Positions 55,812-64,000 of a stretch of DNA of 64,000 nucleotides are shown in pieces. The DNA lies in contig NC_008278.1 in assembly GCF_000058485.1 (NCBI RefSeq), positions 7,062,962-7,126,961 of the forward strand, written 5' to 3'. Position 1 is the first letter of the stretch; each line of letters starts with the position of its first letter. The notes under the pieces were generated by a model that saw nothing but the letters and a program-made list of their open reading frames with translations, was not told where the DNA came from and made no database searches. A program made the translations under genes and the position numbers. This DNA is from Frankia alni ACN14a (GTDB lineage: Bacteria; Actinomycetota; Actinomycetes; Frankiales; Frankiaceae).

Positions 55812-56606
55812 TCACACCACCGTTTCGGCGGAACTCGCCAGCGCCGCGGAACCCGCCTTCCCGCCCGTGGTGTCGATGACGGTCCCCCGGTGCTCGCCGC
55901 GACAGATCGCCGTCATCGCACCCTGCTGCTCGATGTCGAAGATGTGCAGTGGGATACCGAAGTCACGGGCGAGAATGAATGCCGACTGATCCATGACCCG
56001 CAGCCCCCTGCTGATCACCTCGTCGTAGCTGAGGCGGGAGAAGCGCTGGGCCTCCGGATTGATCTTCGGGTCGCTGTCGTAGACGCCGTCGACGCCGTCC
56101 TTGGCGGCGAGCACCGCGTCCGCGCCCAGCTCCAGCGCGCGCTGCACCGCCGGGTAGTCGGTGGTGAGGAAGGGCTGGCCGTTCCCGCAGGCGAGAATGA
56201 CCGTGGCGCCCTTCTCCAGCAGGTGCACGGCTCGCAGCCGGATATACGGCTCGGCCACCGCCGGGACCGGGACCGCCGTCATCACCCGCAGGTTGTCCTC
56301 CCCGAGGGCGGTCAGCTTGCCCCGCAGCAGCAGGCTGTTGATGACCGTGCCGAGCATCCCGATGTTGTCGGCCTCGACCCGATCGATCCCCCACCGGTCC
56401 GACTGGTTGCCGCGGAAGAGATTTCCACCGCCGACGACGATCGCCACCTCGACCCCGGACTGACGCACCGCGATGATTTCCCGGGCGAGATGTTCGAGCG
56501 CATTGGAGTCGAAGCCGAATTCGGCGGAACCCGCGATCGCCCGGCCACTTAGTTTTACGACCACTCGACGGTATTTGGCCACAGTCTCCCGCTTCCCCTT
56601 TTCCAT
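55812..56606 (-). CDS. pyrH: UMP kinase (PyrH-like)
   Basis: Amino-acid-kinase-fold UMP kinase of 264 residues making UDP from UMP. It has VVVKLSG, IVVGGGNLFRG, NIGMLGTVINSLLL, GNGQPFLTTDYPAV and AKDGVDGVYDSDPK. The first motif reads KLSGRAIAG where the family usually has KLSGEAL, so an Arg replaces the conserved Glu. No tsf or frr gene flanks it, unlike the usual pyrH location, so it may be a second, diverged copy. The ATG at 56606 lacks a ribosome-binding site but has TAGGAT 6 nt upstream, consistent with a leaderless mRNA. Confidence 0.85.
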   Translation of the reverse strand: MEKGKRETVAKYRRVVVKLSGRAIAGSAEFGFDSNALEHLAREIIAVRQSGVEVAIVVGGGNLFRGNQSDRWGIDRVEADNIGMLGTVINSLLLRGKLTALGEDNLRVMTAVPVPAVAEPYIRLRAVHLLEKGATVILACGNGQPFLTTDYPAVQRALELGADAVLAAKDGVDGVYDSDPKINPEAQRFSRLSYDEVISRGLRVMDQSAFILARDFGIPLHIFDIEQQGAMTAICRGEHRGTVIDTTGGKAGSAALASSAETVV

Positions 56607-56845
56607 CGTGCGATCCTAACGTAGCCGGGCCAATGATCGATCATGACCCGGGAAGTACTGGGTACACGGTAGAGCACCCGGCTCTCGGGACCGCACCATG
56701 ACCGGCCGGCCACGAAAACAACCCACGCCGGCCGCAACGCGTCAGGTGCCGACGAGGTGTGGCCCGGCCACAGCCCGCCTGCCCGACCGGACGGCCGGAC
56801 GGCCGGACGGGGAGCATCCGGACGGCGGGACTCGAACACATGTCC

Positions 56846-57199
56846 CTACGTCACGATGTGCAGATACTCGAACACCGTCCCGTCGGGGTGCTCGGCGATC
56901 AGCCGGGACCCGTTGGGTGCCTCGCCGGGCCCCTCGAGCAGCGCACCGCCTGCCGAAATGATCGTCGCGGCGACGACGTCGAGGTCATCGACGAGCACGG
57001 TCGCGGCCCGGTTGCGTAACGGTGCCAGCGCGGCGGGCGTACCCGCCACCAGGAGAAAGGGGCCGACCCACGCCAGCTCGACGTCGCGGAAGCGGAAGCG
57101 GCGGGTGGGCGCATCTCCAGCCAGTCGCTGGTAGAGGGGTAGCACGTCGTCCAGCGACTCGACGTAGACCCGGGCGAGCACCTCACGAATCGGACTCAC
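56846..57199 (-). CDS. VOC-family (glyoxalase-like) protein
   Basis: Protein of 117 residues, one vicinal-oxygen-chelate unit: VLARVYVESLDDVLPLYQRL, FRFRDVELAWVGPFLLVAG, ATVLVDDLDVVAATIISAGG and HPDGTVFEYLHIV. Metal ligands can be proposed (Glu of VFEYLH) but only one half-site is clear; it would dimerise to make the full site. Substrate unknown. The GTG at 57199 is the first start in frame and no strong ribosome-binding site is seen. Next to tRNA-Pro, downstream of it on the same strand. Confidence 0.75.
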   Translation of the reverse strand: MSPIREVLARVYVESLDDVLPLYQRLAGDAPTRRFRFRDVELAWVGPFLLVAGTPAALAPLRNRAATVLVDDLDVVAATIISAGGALLEGPGEAPNGSRLIAEHPDGTVFEYLHIVT

Positions 57200-57291
57200 A
57201 GCGCGACGCTACCCGCCCTACCCGCCCTGCCTGCGGGCCCATGGTGGAGCAGACCGGGTGTGATCACTTCGGTGCGCACCCGGAGACGACG

Positions 57292-57338
57292 AAAGCCCTG
57301 GTCCGACTCTCCCAAGGGAGCCTGAGACCAGGGCCTTT
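57292..57338 (-). terminator. Hairpin terminator behind tRNA-Pro
   Basis: AAAGCCCTGGTC and GACCAGGGCCTTT pair (one bulge) around a 22-nt centre that itself folds (CTCCC/GGGAG). It starts just after the CCA end of the tRNA on the minus strand and is followed by a short TTTCG. Confidence 0.75.
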
Positions 57339-57341
57339 GCA

Positions 57342-57418
<77 letters not shown>

Positions 57419-57543
57419 CGACCGAGATGAAGCATACCCGACGGAGCAGTGGTTCAGGGCGGGGGGTGGCCACGGGTTCGGCCGGACGTCAGCCGGGACC
57501 GTGGCAGGCGGACGGGACCGTGATCAGGATGACGAAACCGCGG

Positions 57544-58485
57544 TCAGGCGGACGAAGCCGCGGTCAGGCAGAGCAGGGTCGCCTCGGGACGGCAGCCGAG
57601 GCGCACCGGCGCGAAGGGCGAGGTCCCCAGTCCCGGGGACACGTGCAGCCAGGACGCTCCCGCGGCGGTCGCGTGGCGGGACAGCCCGCGGACCCGGGAC
57701 CGGTCGAGCCCGCAGTTGCTCACCAGTGCCCCGACCCCCGGCAGCCGGATCTGGCCGCCGTGGGTGTGGCCCGACAGGATCAGGCCGACGCCGTCGGCGG
57801 TGAAGGCGTCGAGAACGCGCGGCTCCGGCGTGTGCGACAGGCCGAGCGCGAGCTGCGTGCCGGGCTGCGCGGCCCCGGCCACGAGGTCGGGCCGGTCGCG
57901 GCGCAGCCGGGCGTCGTCGACCCCGCGCACGTCGATCCGGCTGCCGCCGGCCGCGAGTACGGCCCGGGTGTTGGTCAGCTCCGTCCAGCCGCTCGCCGCG
58001 ACCAGGTCCCTGGCGAAGCCAGCCCAGTCCAGCGGGGCACCGGTCGGCTCGGCCGCCTCGGACCGGCTCAGGTACCGGCGCGGGCTGGTCAGCGTGGGGA
58101 CGAAGTAGTCGTTGTTCCCGGGGACGAACACGCCCGGGAACGAGTACAGCGGCGCCAGCGCGGTCAGCAGCGGGCCGCGGGCCTCCTCGGCACGGAGCAC
58201 GTCACCGGTGAGGGCGACCAGGTCCGGCACCAGCCGGGCCAGATCCGCCAGCCAGGCGAGCTTGTCCCGCTGGCGCGCCGTGACGTGCAGGTCGGACAGG
58301 TGCAGCACGCGCAGCGGACGCGAGCCGGCCGCAAGCGCGGGGACCGACAGCCGACGCAGTGTGTAGGCGTTGCGCTCGTACAGCGCGCCGTAGGCGCACG
58401 CGCCGGCCCCGGCCACCGCGACCGACGCCGAGAGACCCGCGACCCCGCGCGCCACCCGGCGCCTCGACGCCCCCACGCTCGCCAC
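57544..58485 (-). CDS. Membrane-anchored metallophosphoesterase
   Basis: Calcineurin-like phosphoesterase of about 313 residues. An N-terminal hydrophobic helix ([20 protein letters not shown]) anchors or exports it. Metal motifs are complete: [33 protein letters not shown] and [10 protein letters not shown]. Homologues near ponA2 in mycobacteria have this layout; the physiological substrate is unknown. The GTG at 58485 (or 58488) follows GAGGAGG. Four 16-bp direct repeats lie upstream. Confidence 0.85.
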   Translation of the reverse strand: MASVGASRRRVARGVAGLSASVAVAGAGACAYGALYERNAYTLRRLSVPALAAGSRPLRVLHLSDLHVTARQRDKLAWLADLARLVPDLVALTGDVLRAEEARGPLLTALAPLYSFPGVFVPGNNDYFVPTLTSPRRYLSRSEAAEPTGAPLDWAGFARDLVAASGWTELTNTRAVLAAGGSRIDVRGVDDARLRRDRPDLVAGAAQPGTQLALGLSHTPEPRVLDAFTADGVGLILSGHTHGGQIRLPGVGALVSNCGLDRSRVRGLSRHATAAGASWLHVSPGLGTSPFAPVRLGCRPEATLLCLTAASSA

Positions 58486-58793
58486 CACGACCTCCTCGTG
58501 CCCCGACCTCTCGTGTGCCCCGGACCGCCTGCGTCCCGGACCGCCTGCGCCCAGGACCGCTCCTGCCTCGGACCGCCCGTGCCTCTGGCGCCGTCCCCCG
58601 TGCCGCGTGTTCGGCCCGACGGTCCCACCGCGCCGGAGGGACCACTCCCGTGGCGGCGGCATGCCTCGGGCCGTGCAACACGGTCTCGGCACAGTCTCAT
58701 CCCAGGTTCGCCGCGGCCGGGCGCCACCCCGGCCGTGGCACCGCCGTGGGCAGGCGTGACCAGGTCCCCCACGGACCATAGGCTTCGTTGACT
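58486..58793. other. Divergent intergenic region with 16-bp repeats
   Basis: About 300 bp between the phosphoesterase and yqeY genes. Units of 16-18 bp with core CCCGGACCGCCTGCG lie at 58515-58530, 58531-58546, 58547-58564 and 58565-58580. TAGGCT at 58780 might be a -10 box for yqeY. Confidence 0.55.
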
Positions 58794-59270
58794 ATGAGCA
58801 CCCCCACGGAACGGAGCACGCTGCACCAGCGGCTGCGCGCGGACCTGACCACCGCGATGAAGGCCCGCGACGAGCTGCGCACGTCCACCCTCCGGCTGGC
58901 GCTGGCCGCCGTGAAGGACGCGGAGGTCGCCGGTGCCACCGCCCGCGTCCTCGACGACGCGGAGGTCTCGAAGGTCCTGACCCGCGAGGTGAAGAAGCGC
59001 CGTGAGGCGGCCGACGCCTACGCCGCGGCCGGTCGCGCCGAACAGGCCGACCGGGAACGCGCCGAGGGCGAGGTGCTGGGCGAGTACCTGCCTCGCCAGC
59101 TCGGCGACGACGAGCTGGCCGCCATCATCGACCGCGTGCTCGCCGAGCTGGATCTGTCCGGGCCGAAGGCGATCGGCCCGGCGATGAAGTCGGTGCAGGC
59201 CGCCGTGGCCGGCCGGGCCGAGGGCGGCCGGGTGGCCGCCCTGGTGAAGGCGAGGCTCACCGGCGGCTGA
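58794..59270 (+). CDS. GatB/YqeY domain protein
   Basis: Protein of 158 residues, the YqeY family: HQRLRADLTTAMKARDELRTSTLRL, EVSKVLTREVKKRREAADAYAAAGR, LGEYLPRQLGDDELAAIID and GPAMKSVQAAVAGRAEGG. It resembles the tRNA-binding tail domain of GatB; the stand-alone function is unknown, with proposed roles in tRNA-dependent amidation. The ATG at 58794 is preferred over the TTG at 58788. It ends 97 bp before the convergent ponA2-like gene. Confidence 0.85.
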   Translation: MSTPTERSTLHQRLRADLTTAMKARDELRTSTLRLALAAVKDAEVAGATARVLDDAEVSKVLTREVKKRREAADAYAAAGRAEQADRERAEGEVLGEYLPRQLGDDELAAIIDRVLAELDLSGPKAIGPAMKSVQAAVAGRAEGGRVAALVKARLTGG

Positions 59271-59367
59271 CCGCCGCCCCTCGCACCGCCGGTGCCGCCC
59301 TCACCGCCTCACCCATCACCGCATCACCTCGGCGCCTCAGCGCCTAGCGCGTCAGCGCTGCCGGGCG

Positions 59368-62106
59368 CTATCTGCGGTTGCGGCGCGGCCGGCCGGGCCA
59401 GACCGCCGGGTTGGCCCCGGGGCTGGCCGGCGAGCTCAGTTGCTCGCGCGGATTCGCCCCGAAGACGCCGGGCAGGCCGCCCTGCGGGGTGGGTTGGCCC
59501 AGCCCCGCCGGGGGCGAACCCCCGGGCAGCACCGGTACACCGGTCAGCCCGCCGGAGACCGACAACCTGATCTCCGTGTTGATCGAGACCGGGCCGCCGG
59601 GCGCCGGCGACATGTACACCACGATCCCGGGGGCGACCGGTGCGGGCACCGGCTGCGACGTGACGTGGAACCCGAGCTGGACGAGGATCTGCTCGGCCAC
59701 CTGCTGCGGCTGCCCGACCACGTTCGGCAGAACCTTCGCCGGCACCTGCGGCTGGGTGTCGTCCGGCGCCGGCAGCGGCTCGACCGGCAGGCCCAGGCCG
59801 TTGATCGTCCGGATCATCGTCCGGGACCACACCTGCGCCGGGTACCCACCGCCGAAGACGTTGCGGCCGAGCACGTTGGTCAGCGGATGCGAGGTCGGGC
59901 CGCGCGGGTCGGCGAGGGTGACCGCCGCGGCCAGCTGCGGGATGTAGCCCGCGAACGAGGCGGTGCTGAAGCCCTCGGCGGTACCCGTCTTGCCCGCGGC
60001 CGGCCGGCCGATCTGCCCGTTCCCGCTGGCTGTCCCGTGGTTGATGACGCCCTGCAGCACGGCACTGACCGTGTCGGCGATCTTCGGGTCGAGCACCTGC
60101 TGGCAGGGCGCGCCGGCGTTGAACGGCAGCGGCCGGTCGGCGCCGCCCACCCGCTGCGTGATCGCGAGGACGGTGCGCGGGTCGCACCGGCGCCCCCGCG
60201 CCGCCAGCGTCGAATAGGCGGTGGCCAGGTCCATCGTGCTGATTTCGTTGGAGCCGAGGATCGACGAGCCGTCGACGCGGCTGACCCCGTCGATTCCCTT
60301 GCATTCCGGATCGTCGTTCCTGGCCGGGCGGATCCGGCAGGAGGTGACTCCCATCCGGCGGGCGACCTCGGCCGTCTTCAACACGCCCAGCTTCTCGGCA
60401 AGCTGGATGTAGTAGGTGTTGACCGAACCCCAGGTCGCGGTCGTCAGGGAATAGAAGCCGTCCTCGCTCGGATCGGCGTTGCCGTAGCAGTTCTTGCGTT
60501 GCGGATCCGGGTTCGGGAAGACGTTGGAGTGGTAGCACAGGGGGGCGTGCAGCGTCGTGGACAGCGGCAGGCCGGATTCCAGGGCGGAGATCAGCGTGAA
60601 CACCTTGTAGGTCGATCCCGGCGAGAAGGAGTCCTCGTCGACCGGGTAGACCTCCTTCGTGTGCACGAAGTCCGTCGACTGACTCGAGGGCAGACCGTCG
60701 GCCGTCGCCCCGTACTCCCGGTTGATCGCGACGGCGAGCACCTGGCCCGTGCCCGGCTGCATCATCGCGACGCTCGCCGCCACCCGGTTGCCGATCGGGA
60801 TGACCTCCGTGGCGGCCGACTGCGCGGCCTGCTGCGCGACCGGGTCCAGCGTCGTTCTGATCGTCAGGCCGCCCTCGAACAGGAGCCTGCGGGCGTCCGC
60901 CTCCGTGGGGGCGAAGGTTCTGTCGTTGAGCAGCTGCTGGCGGACCAGCGCGCAGAAGAACGGGGCACCCGAGTCGGCGCACGCGTCGGCCGACCGCGCG
61001 GGACGGTCGAGCACCAGCTTGCTGTCGTGCGCCTGGCGGAAGTCGGTCTGGCTGAGGTGATGCAGCTGCAGCATCCGGTCGAGGACCACGTTGCGCCGTT
61101 CCGTGGCCGCCTGGGGGTGCAGCACCGGATTGAAGGCGGTCGGGTTCTTCACCAGCCCGGCCAGGGTCGCCGCCTGCGGCAGGGTGAGCCGGTCCACGTC
61201 GACGTTGAAGTAGTGGTTCGACGCGACCTCGATGCCGTAGGCGCCGTCGCCGAAGTAGGCGATGTTCAGATAGCGCTCGAGGATCTCGTCCTTGCTCAGG
61301 TGAGCCTCGAGGTAGAGCGCGTACCGCGCCTCCCGCAGCTTGCGCCGCACGGTCTGCTCGGTCGCGGCCTTCTTCTCCTCCGGCGTGTTGGCCGACATCA
61401 GCAGAACGTTCTTGACGTACTGCTGGGTCAGCGTGGACCCGCCCTGGGTCACCTCGCCGTTCTCCCGGTTGGTCAGATAGGCGCGGAGAAGGCCTTTGTA
61501 GTCCAGTCCGTCGTGTTCGTAGAAACGCGAGTCCTCGATGTCGACGACGGCCTGGCGCATCACCTGCGGAACCCGGCTCAGCGGGACGACCTCGCGGTTC
61601 TGCTCGCCGGAGAGGGTGGCGATCTGGTTGCCGCGCGCGTCGAGGATCCGCGACGCCTGCGCGGGCGGGGGAACCGTGAGATTCGCCGGCAGGTTCATGA
61701 AGTCGTCGGCGCTGTCCTTGACGGTCAGCCCCGCCGCGCCGACCACCGGCAGCGCGAGCATGCCGACCAGCACGCCGGCCACCACGCTGAGCACGCCCGC
61801 GAGGGCCAGCCCGCGAGCCGTCCGCCAGGCCCGGCGGCCTCCGGCTCCGCTCTGCCCGCCGGCACTGCTCTGCTCGCCGGAACCGCCCTGGCCGCCCGAA
61901 CCGCCCTGGCCGCCCGAACCGCTCTGCCGACCGGAGCGGCCAAGGCCACCCGAACCGCCCTGGCCGCGCCCGGCGAAGCCCGGCCGGTAGAGGTCACCGA
62001 CCTCGCGGTCCCGCACGGCAGCGGTGGATGCCGGGCCGGCCGGCGCCGGGCGGCGCCCGGGGGGTGGCTGCCCAGGGGGCACCGGGTACCCAGAGGGCGT
62101 GGTCAT
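59368..62106 (-). CDS. ponA2: Class A penicillin-binding protein with PASTA domain (PonA2-like)
   Basis: Bifunctional peptidoglycan synthase of 912 residues. A Gly/Ser/Gln-rich cytoplasmic tail (about 30-90) and one membrane helix (about 98-122) precede the GT51 glycosyltransferase domain (EDSRFYEHDGLD near 190, GGSTLTQQYVKN). The transpeptidase has the active Ser in SPGSTYK (about 495), SVN (about 560) and KTGTAEG (about 701). A C-terminal PASTA domain (about 775-850) and a Pro/Gly tail follow. Position beside a WhiB4-like gene and metallophosphoesterase matches mycobacterial ponA2. GGAGG lies 7 nt before the ATG. Divergent from whiB. Confidence 0.93.
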   Translation of the reverse strand: MTTPSGYPVPPGQPPPGRRPAPAGPASTAAVRDREVGDLYRPGFAGRGQGGSGGLGRSGRQSGSGGQGGSGGQGGSGEQSSAGGQSGAGGRRAWRTARGLALAGVLSVVAGVLVGMLALPVVGAAGLTVKDSADDFMNLPANLTVPPPAQASRILDARGNQIATLSGEQNREVVPLSRVPQVMRQAVVDIEDSRFYEHDGLDYKGLLRAYLTNRENGEVTQGGSTLTQQYVKNVLLMSANTPEEKKAATEQTVRRKLREARYALYLEAHLSKDEILERYLNIAYFGDGAYGIEVASNHYFNVDVDRLTLPQAATLAGLVKNPTAFNPVLHPQAATERRNVVLDRMLQLHHLSQTDFRQAHDSKLVLDRPARSADACADSGAPFFCALVRQQLLNDRTFAPTEADARRLLFEGGLTIRTTLDPVAQQAAQSAATEVIPIGNRVAASVAMMQPGTGQVLAVAINREYGATADGLPSSQSTDFVHTKEVYPVDEDSFSPGSTYKVFTLISALESGLPLSTTLHAPLCYHSNVFPNPDPQRKNCYGNADPSEDGFYSLTTATWGSVNTYYIQLAEKLGVLKTAEVARRMGVTSCRIRPARNDDPECKGIDGVSRVDGSSILGSNEISTMDLATAYSTLAARGRRCDPRTVLAITQRVGGADRPLPFNAGAPCQQVLDPKIADTVSAVLQGVINHGTASGNGQIGRPAAGKTGTAEGFSTASFAGYIPQLAAAVTLADPRGPTSHPLTNVLGRNVFGGGYPAQVWSRTMIRTINGLGLPVEPLPAPDDTQPQVPAKVLPNVVGQPQQVAEQILVQLGFHVTSQPVPAPVAPGIVVYMSPAPGGPVSINTEIRLSVSGGLTGVPVLPGGSPPAGLGQPTPQGGLPGVFGANPREQLSSPASPGANPAVWPGRPRRNRR

Positions 62107-62658
62107 CGGCGGACCTCCGTCCAGCCAGGCTGGGACACCAGTCGGAGCATACGGGCCAACATCTGATCAACCCTCTCCGCCTTGGTGTGGCAGGCCGGTA
62201 GAACGACGGCCGGGTGGCCACCCAAGCGCGTCGAAAACGCCGTGACCTGGGACACCGCAATTCCGACGGCGGGTGGCGTGGCCGACCGCCGACGGCGAGC
62301 CCCGGACGAGCGTGACGACCTCCACATCACCACGCCCGAGGCGGTCCCGCCATGCCCACCAACGGGCTACCGGATCAGAGGGGGCCTGCGGCGGGAGTTC
62401 CCATGTCAGCCGGACGACGGGACCATGGAAGAACTACTCGACCTCCGTGGCGATACTGGAATGTCACGCAAGCGACATACGGTTGTCACAGACCGCACTA
62501 CTGAGGCGATCCGGATCAATGGCCCGGACTAGTCATTTGGACAACCACCCGTGTGGGGTCTGTGCCGTGGCCACGCCACTCCGTACGGTTTCGGGTCAAC
62601 GCCACGTCACCACCCGCACGGGCCCCCTGACCCGGACTCGAGAAGAAAGGCAGGTGGC
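62107..62658. other. Divergent intergenic region between ponA2 and whiB
   Basis: 552 bp without a supported gene. A GGAAT (62458-62462) and GTT (62482-62484) pair, spaced 19 bp, resembles a SigR/SigH-type promoter reading toward whiB. Other open frames are shadow-like. Confidence 0.4.
62458..62484 (+). promoter_or_regulatory. Possible SigR/SigH-like promoter of whiB
   Basis: GGAAT-N19-GTT, near the consensus of redox-stress sigma factors (spacer usually 18-19). It lies about 170 bp before the whiB start, giving a long leader. Short degenerate match; could be chance. Confidence 0.3.
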
Positions 62659-63015
62659 ATGACCAGAAGCCTGGCCCCCGCCGTCAGCACGACCCTGCGC
62701 GCCAACCCGACCCACCTCGTGGGTTCCACCGTCGACGGCGACTGGACGGCACACGCCGCCTGTCGCGACCTCGACCCGGATGAGCTGTTCGTCCAGGGCG
62801 CCGCCCAGAACCGGGTGAAGACCCGGTGCTTCGGCTGCGCCGTCCGCACCGAGTGCCTCGCCGACGCCCTCGACAACCATGTCGAGTTCGGCGTCTGGGG
62901 CGGCATGACCGAGCGGGAGCGCCGTGCGCTGCTGCGTCGCCGCCCGGACGTCACGTCCTGGCGCAAGCTGCTCGCCGACGCCCAGGCTGATCATCGATCA
63001 GCGTCCGCCGGATAA
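62659..63015 (+). CDS. WhiB-family iron-sulfur regulator (WhiB4-like)
   Basis: Protein of 118 residues. Four Cys ligate a 4Fe-4S cluster: AHAAC (about 35), then CFGC and TEC (C-x2-C-x5-C). The WhiB turn GVWGGMTERERR and a basic C-terminus RRALLRRRP follow. WhiB proteins act with sigma factor domains or bind DNA in response to O2, NO or redox. AGGTGG precedes the ATG. Neighbouring ponA2-like and ArsA-like genes suggest orthology to whiB4. Confidence 0.92.
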   Translation: MTRSLAPAVSTTLRANPTHLVGSTVDGDWTAHAACRDLDPDELFVQGAAQNRVKTRCFGCAVRTECLADALDNHVEFGVWGGMTERERRALLRRRPDVTSWRKLLADAQADHRSASAG

Positions 63016-63232
63016 CCCGGACGGGGACGCCCCGCCCACCGATCCGGCCCGGCCCACCGTCCGGCCCGACATCGCGCGGCAGCACACCCGCCCGACCACC
63101 GCATGACCGGCACGAGCCCGCCGGCCCGTGACCCGCACCCGATTCCGCCCGAGGACAGCGTCGTCCCGGTTCGGAACGCAGTCCCTGCCGCCGGCCCCGC
63201 GGTCCACCGACCCCGCGTCCACCGGCCCCGCG

Positions 63233-64000
63233 TCAGCCGGCCTGCTCCAGTCGCTCGACCCGAGCCAGCGCGTCACCGATCTCACGCAGACCCGCCAGGT
63301 CGTGCACATCCTCGGACAGCGCCTCCACCTCCACCAGCGGGGTGTCGGGATGGGCGCTGGTGAACCGCTCCCGCAGCCGAGCCTCCCGGCTGGCCAGCCG
63401 GGCCCGCTCGGCATGGATGCGCAGCACCGCCGCCGCGAGTGGATGCTCCCCGTGCTCGTCGAGGTTCTCGGCGGCCGCCAGGCTGCGTTCGACGGTGAGC
63501 GCCTTCGCGTCGCTGTGATGCATCCGGTTGACCACCAGCCCGGCCAGCGGCATCCCCTCCGCGTCGAGGCGGTCGACGAAGTACGACGCCTCGCGCAGCG
63601 CCGCCGCCTCGGGCGCGGCGACGACGACGAACGAGGTGCCGGGATCGCCGAGCAGGCGGTAGGTCTCCTCCGCCCGGGCCCGGAAGCCCCCGAACATCGT
63701 CTCCAGCGCGGCGACGAACTGGCTGACGTCCATGAGCAGCTGGGCGCCGAGCACCTTGGTGATCACTTTGGTGAACATGCCGAGACCGGCGCCGAGCACC
63801 TTCGCGTACGCCCGGCCGCCGGCCTTGGCCGGCGCGAGCAACAGGCGCAGCAGCCGCCCGTCGAGGAAGGTGCCCAGCCGCGTCGGCGCGTCGAGGAAGT
63901 CCAGGGCCGACCGGGTCGGCGGGGTGTCGACGACGATGAGGTCCCATTCGCCGCTCGCGTCGAGCTGGCCGAGCTTCTCCATCGCCATGTACTCCTGCGT
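63233..64000 (-). CDS. ArsA-like anion-transporting ATPase, partial (5' end outside window)
   Basis: The last 256 residues of a GET3/ArsA-like P-loop ATPase; the frame stays open to the window edge (upstream codons read TQEYMAMEKLGQL), so the Walker A and N-terminus lie beyond it. Visible elements: IVVDTPPTRSALDFLDAP (switch/Walker B-like), VVVAAPEAAALREASYFVDRL and GLVVNRMH. In mycobacteria two such ATPase genes lie next to whiB4 and are linked to redox and tail-anchored-like functions. The gene is convergent with whiB; the gap of about 217 bp holds short CACCG/CCCCGCG repeats. Confidence 0.88.
   Translation of the reverse strand, partial: TQEYMAMEKLGQLDASGEWDLIVVDTPPTRSALDFLDAPTRLGTFLDGRLLRLLLAPAKAGGRAYAKVLGAGLGMFTKVITKVLGAQLLMDVSQFVAALETMFGGFRARAEETYRLLGDPGTSFVVVAAPEAAALREASYFVDRLDAEGMPLAGLVVNRMHHSDAKALTVERSLAAAENLDEHGEHPLAAAVLRIHAERARLASREARLRERFTSAHPDTPLVEVEALSEDVHDLAGLREIGDALARVERLEQAG

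Overview
The window is about 73% G+C and strongly codon-biased. Many genes start with GTG, Wbl and CarD proteins are present, and gene order matches other Actinomycetota. The block rlmB-cysS-(PPOX)-ispF-ispD-carD-lpqE-radA-disA-mutY, and the block metallophosphoesterase / ponA2 / whiB4-like / ArsA-like ATPase, follow the arrangement I know from Mycobacterium tuberculosis. The overall gene set suggests a Frankia-like soil actinobacterium. No insertion sequence, phage gene, rRNA or CRISPR array was recognised. One tRNA (tRNA-Pro, anticodon CGG) is present.

Layout. 0-6 kb: a CYTH-domain gene, then a minus-strand run of four genes (2OG-Fe(II) oxygenase, serine hydrolase, SAM methyltransferase, haem-oxygenase-like di-iron protein) that looks like a small undescribed biosynthetic unit. 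6-9.2 kb: secreted SodC-like protein, DUF3291 protein, hemerythrin, type 1 IPP isomerase. 9.2-14.7 kb: a long non-coding leader ending in about twelve degenerate 18-bp repeats, then a Family 2B encapsulin shell gene with a cyclic-nucleotide-binding-like domain, an 18-bp perfect hairpin, and a two-domain geosmin synthase. 15-22 kb: membrane Ser/Thr kinase, ABC exporter, lipoprotein with an alpha/beta-hydrolase fold whose nucleophile position is Ala, and a hypothetical protein. 22.5-25.2 kb: an HTH/peptide-deformylase fusion, then a ydaO-type c-di-AMP riboswitch in front of a secreted Rpf/transglycosylase-like gene. The c-di-AMP synthase gene disA lies 17 kb downstream. 25.4-43.6 kb: degenerate histidine-kinase-like membrane protein, then the conserved rlmB...mutY block, interrupted by an oppositely oriented PP2C-VWA-FHA phospho-signalling operon between rlmB and cysS.

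43.6-49 kb: an atypical response regulator and the pstSCAB phosphate transporter (minus strand), with a clear two-unit PHO box upstream of pstS. 49.7-55.5 kb: a small hypothetical gene, proS, then a compact module of ACP-GNAT fusion, fatty-acyl-AMP-ligase-like enzyme, NTF2-like protein and small secreted protein. 55.8-64 kb: a divergent UMP kinase, VOC protein, tRNA-Pro, metallophosphoesterase, YqeY, PASTA-containing class A PBP (PonA2-like), WhiB4-like regulator and a 3' fragment of an ArsA-like ATPase.

Shared themes. Isoprenoid supply and use are both here (ispD, ispF, idi, geosmin synthase). Second-messenger control is encoded at both ends (DisA and a c-di-AMP riboswitch). Short tandem repeats, very often with an 18-bp period, recur inside genes, at gene 3' ends and in leaders. 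The most interesting candidate systems are the encapsulin/geosmin-synthase pair, the ACP-GNAT/FAAL module, the four-gene oxygenase/di-iron operon and the HTH-deformylase fusion.
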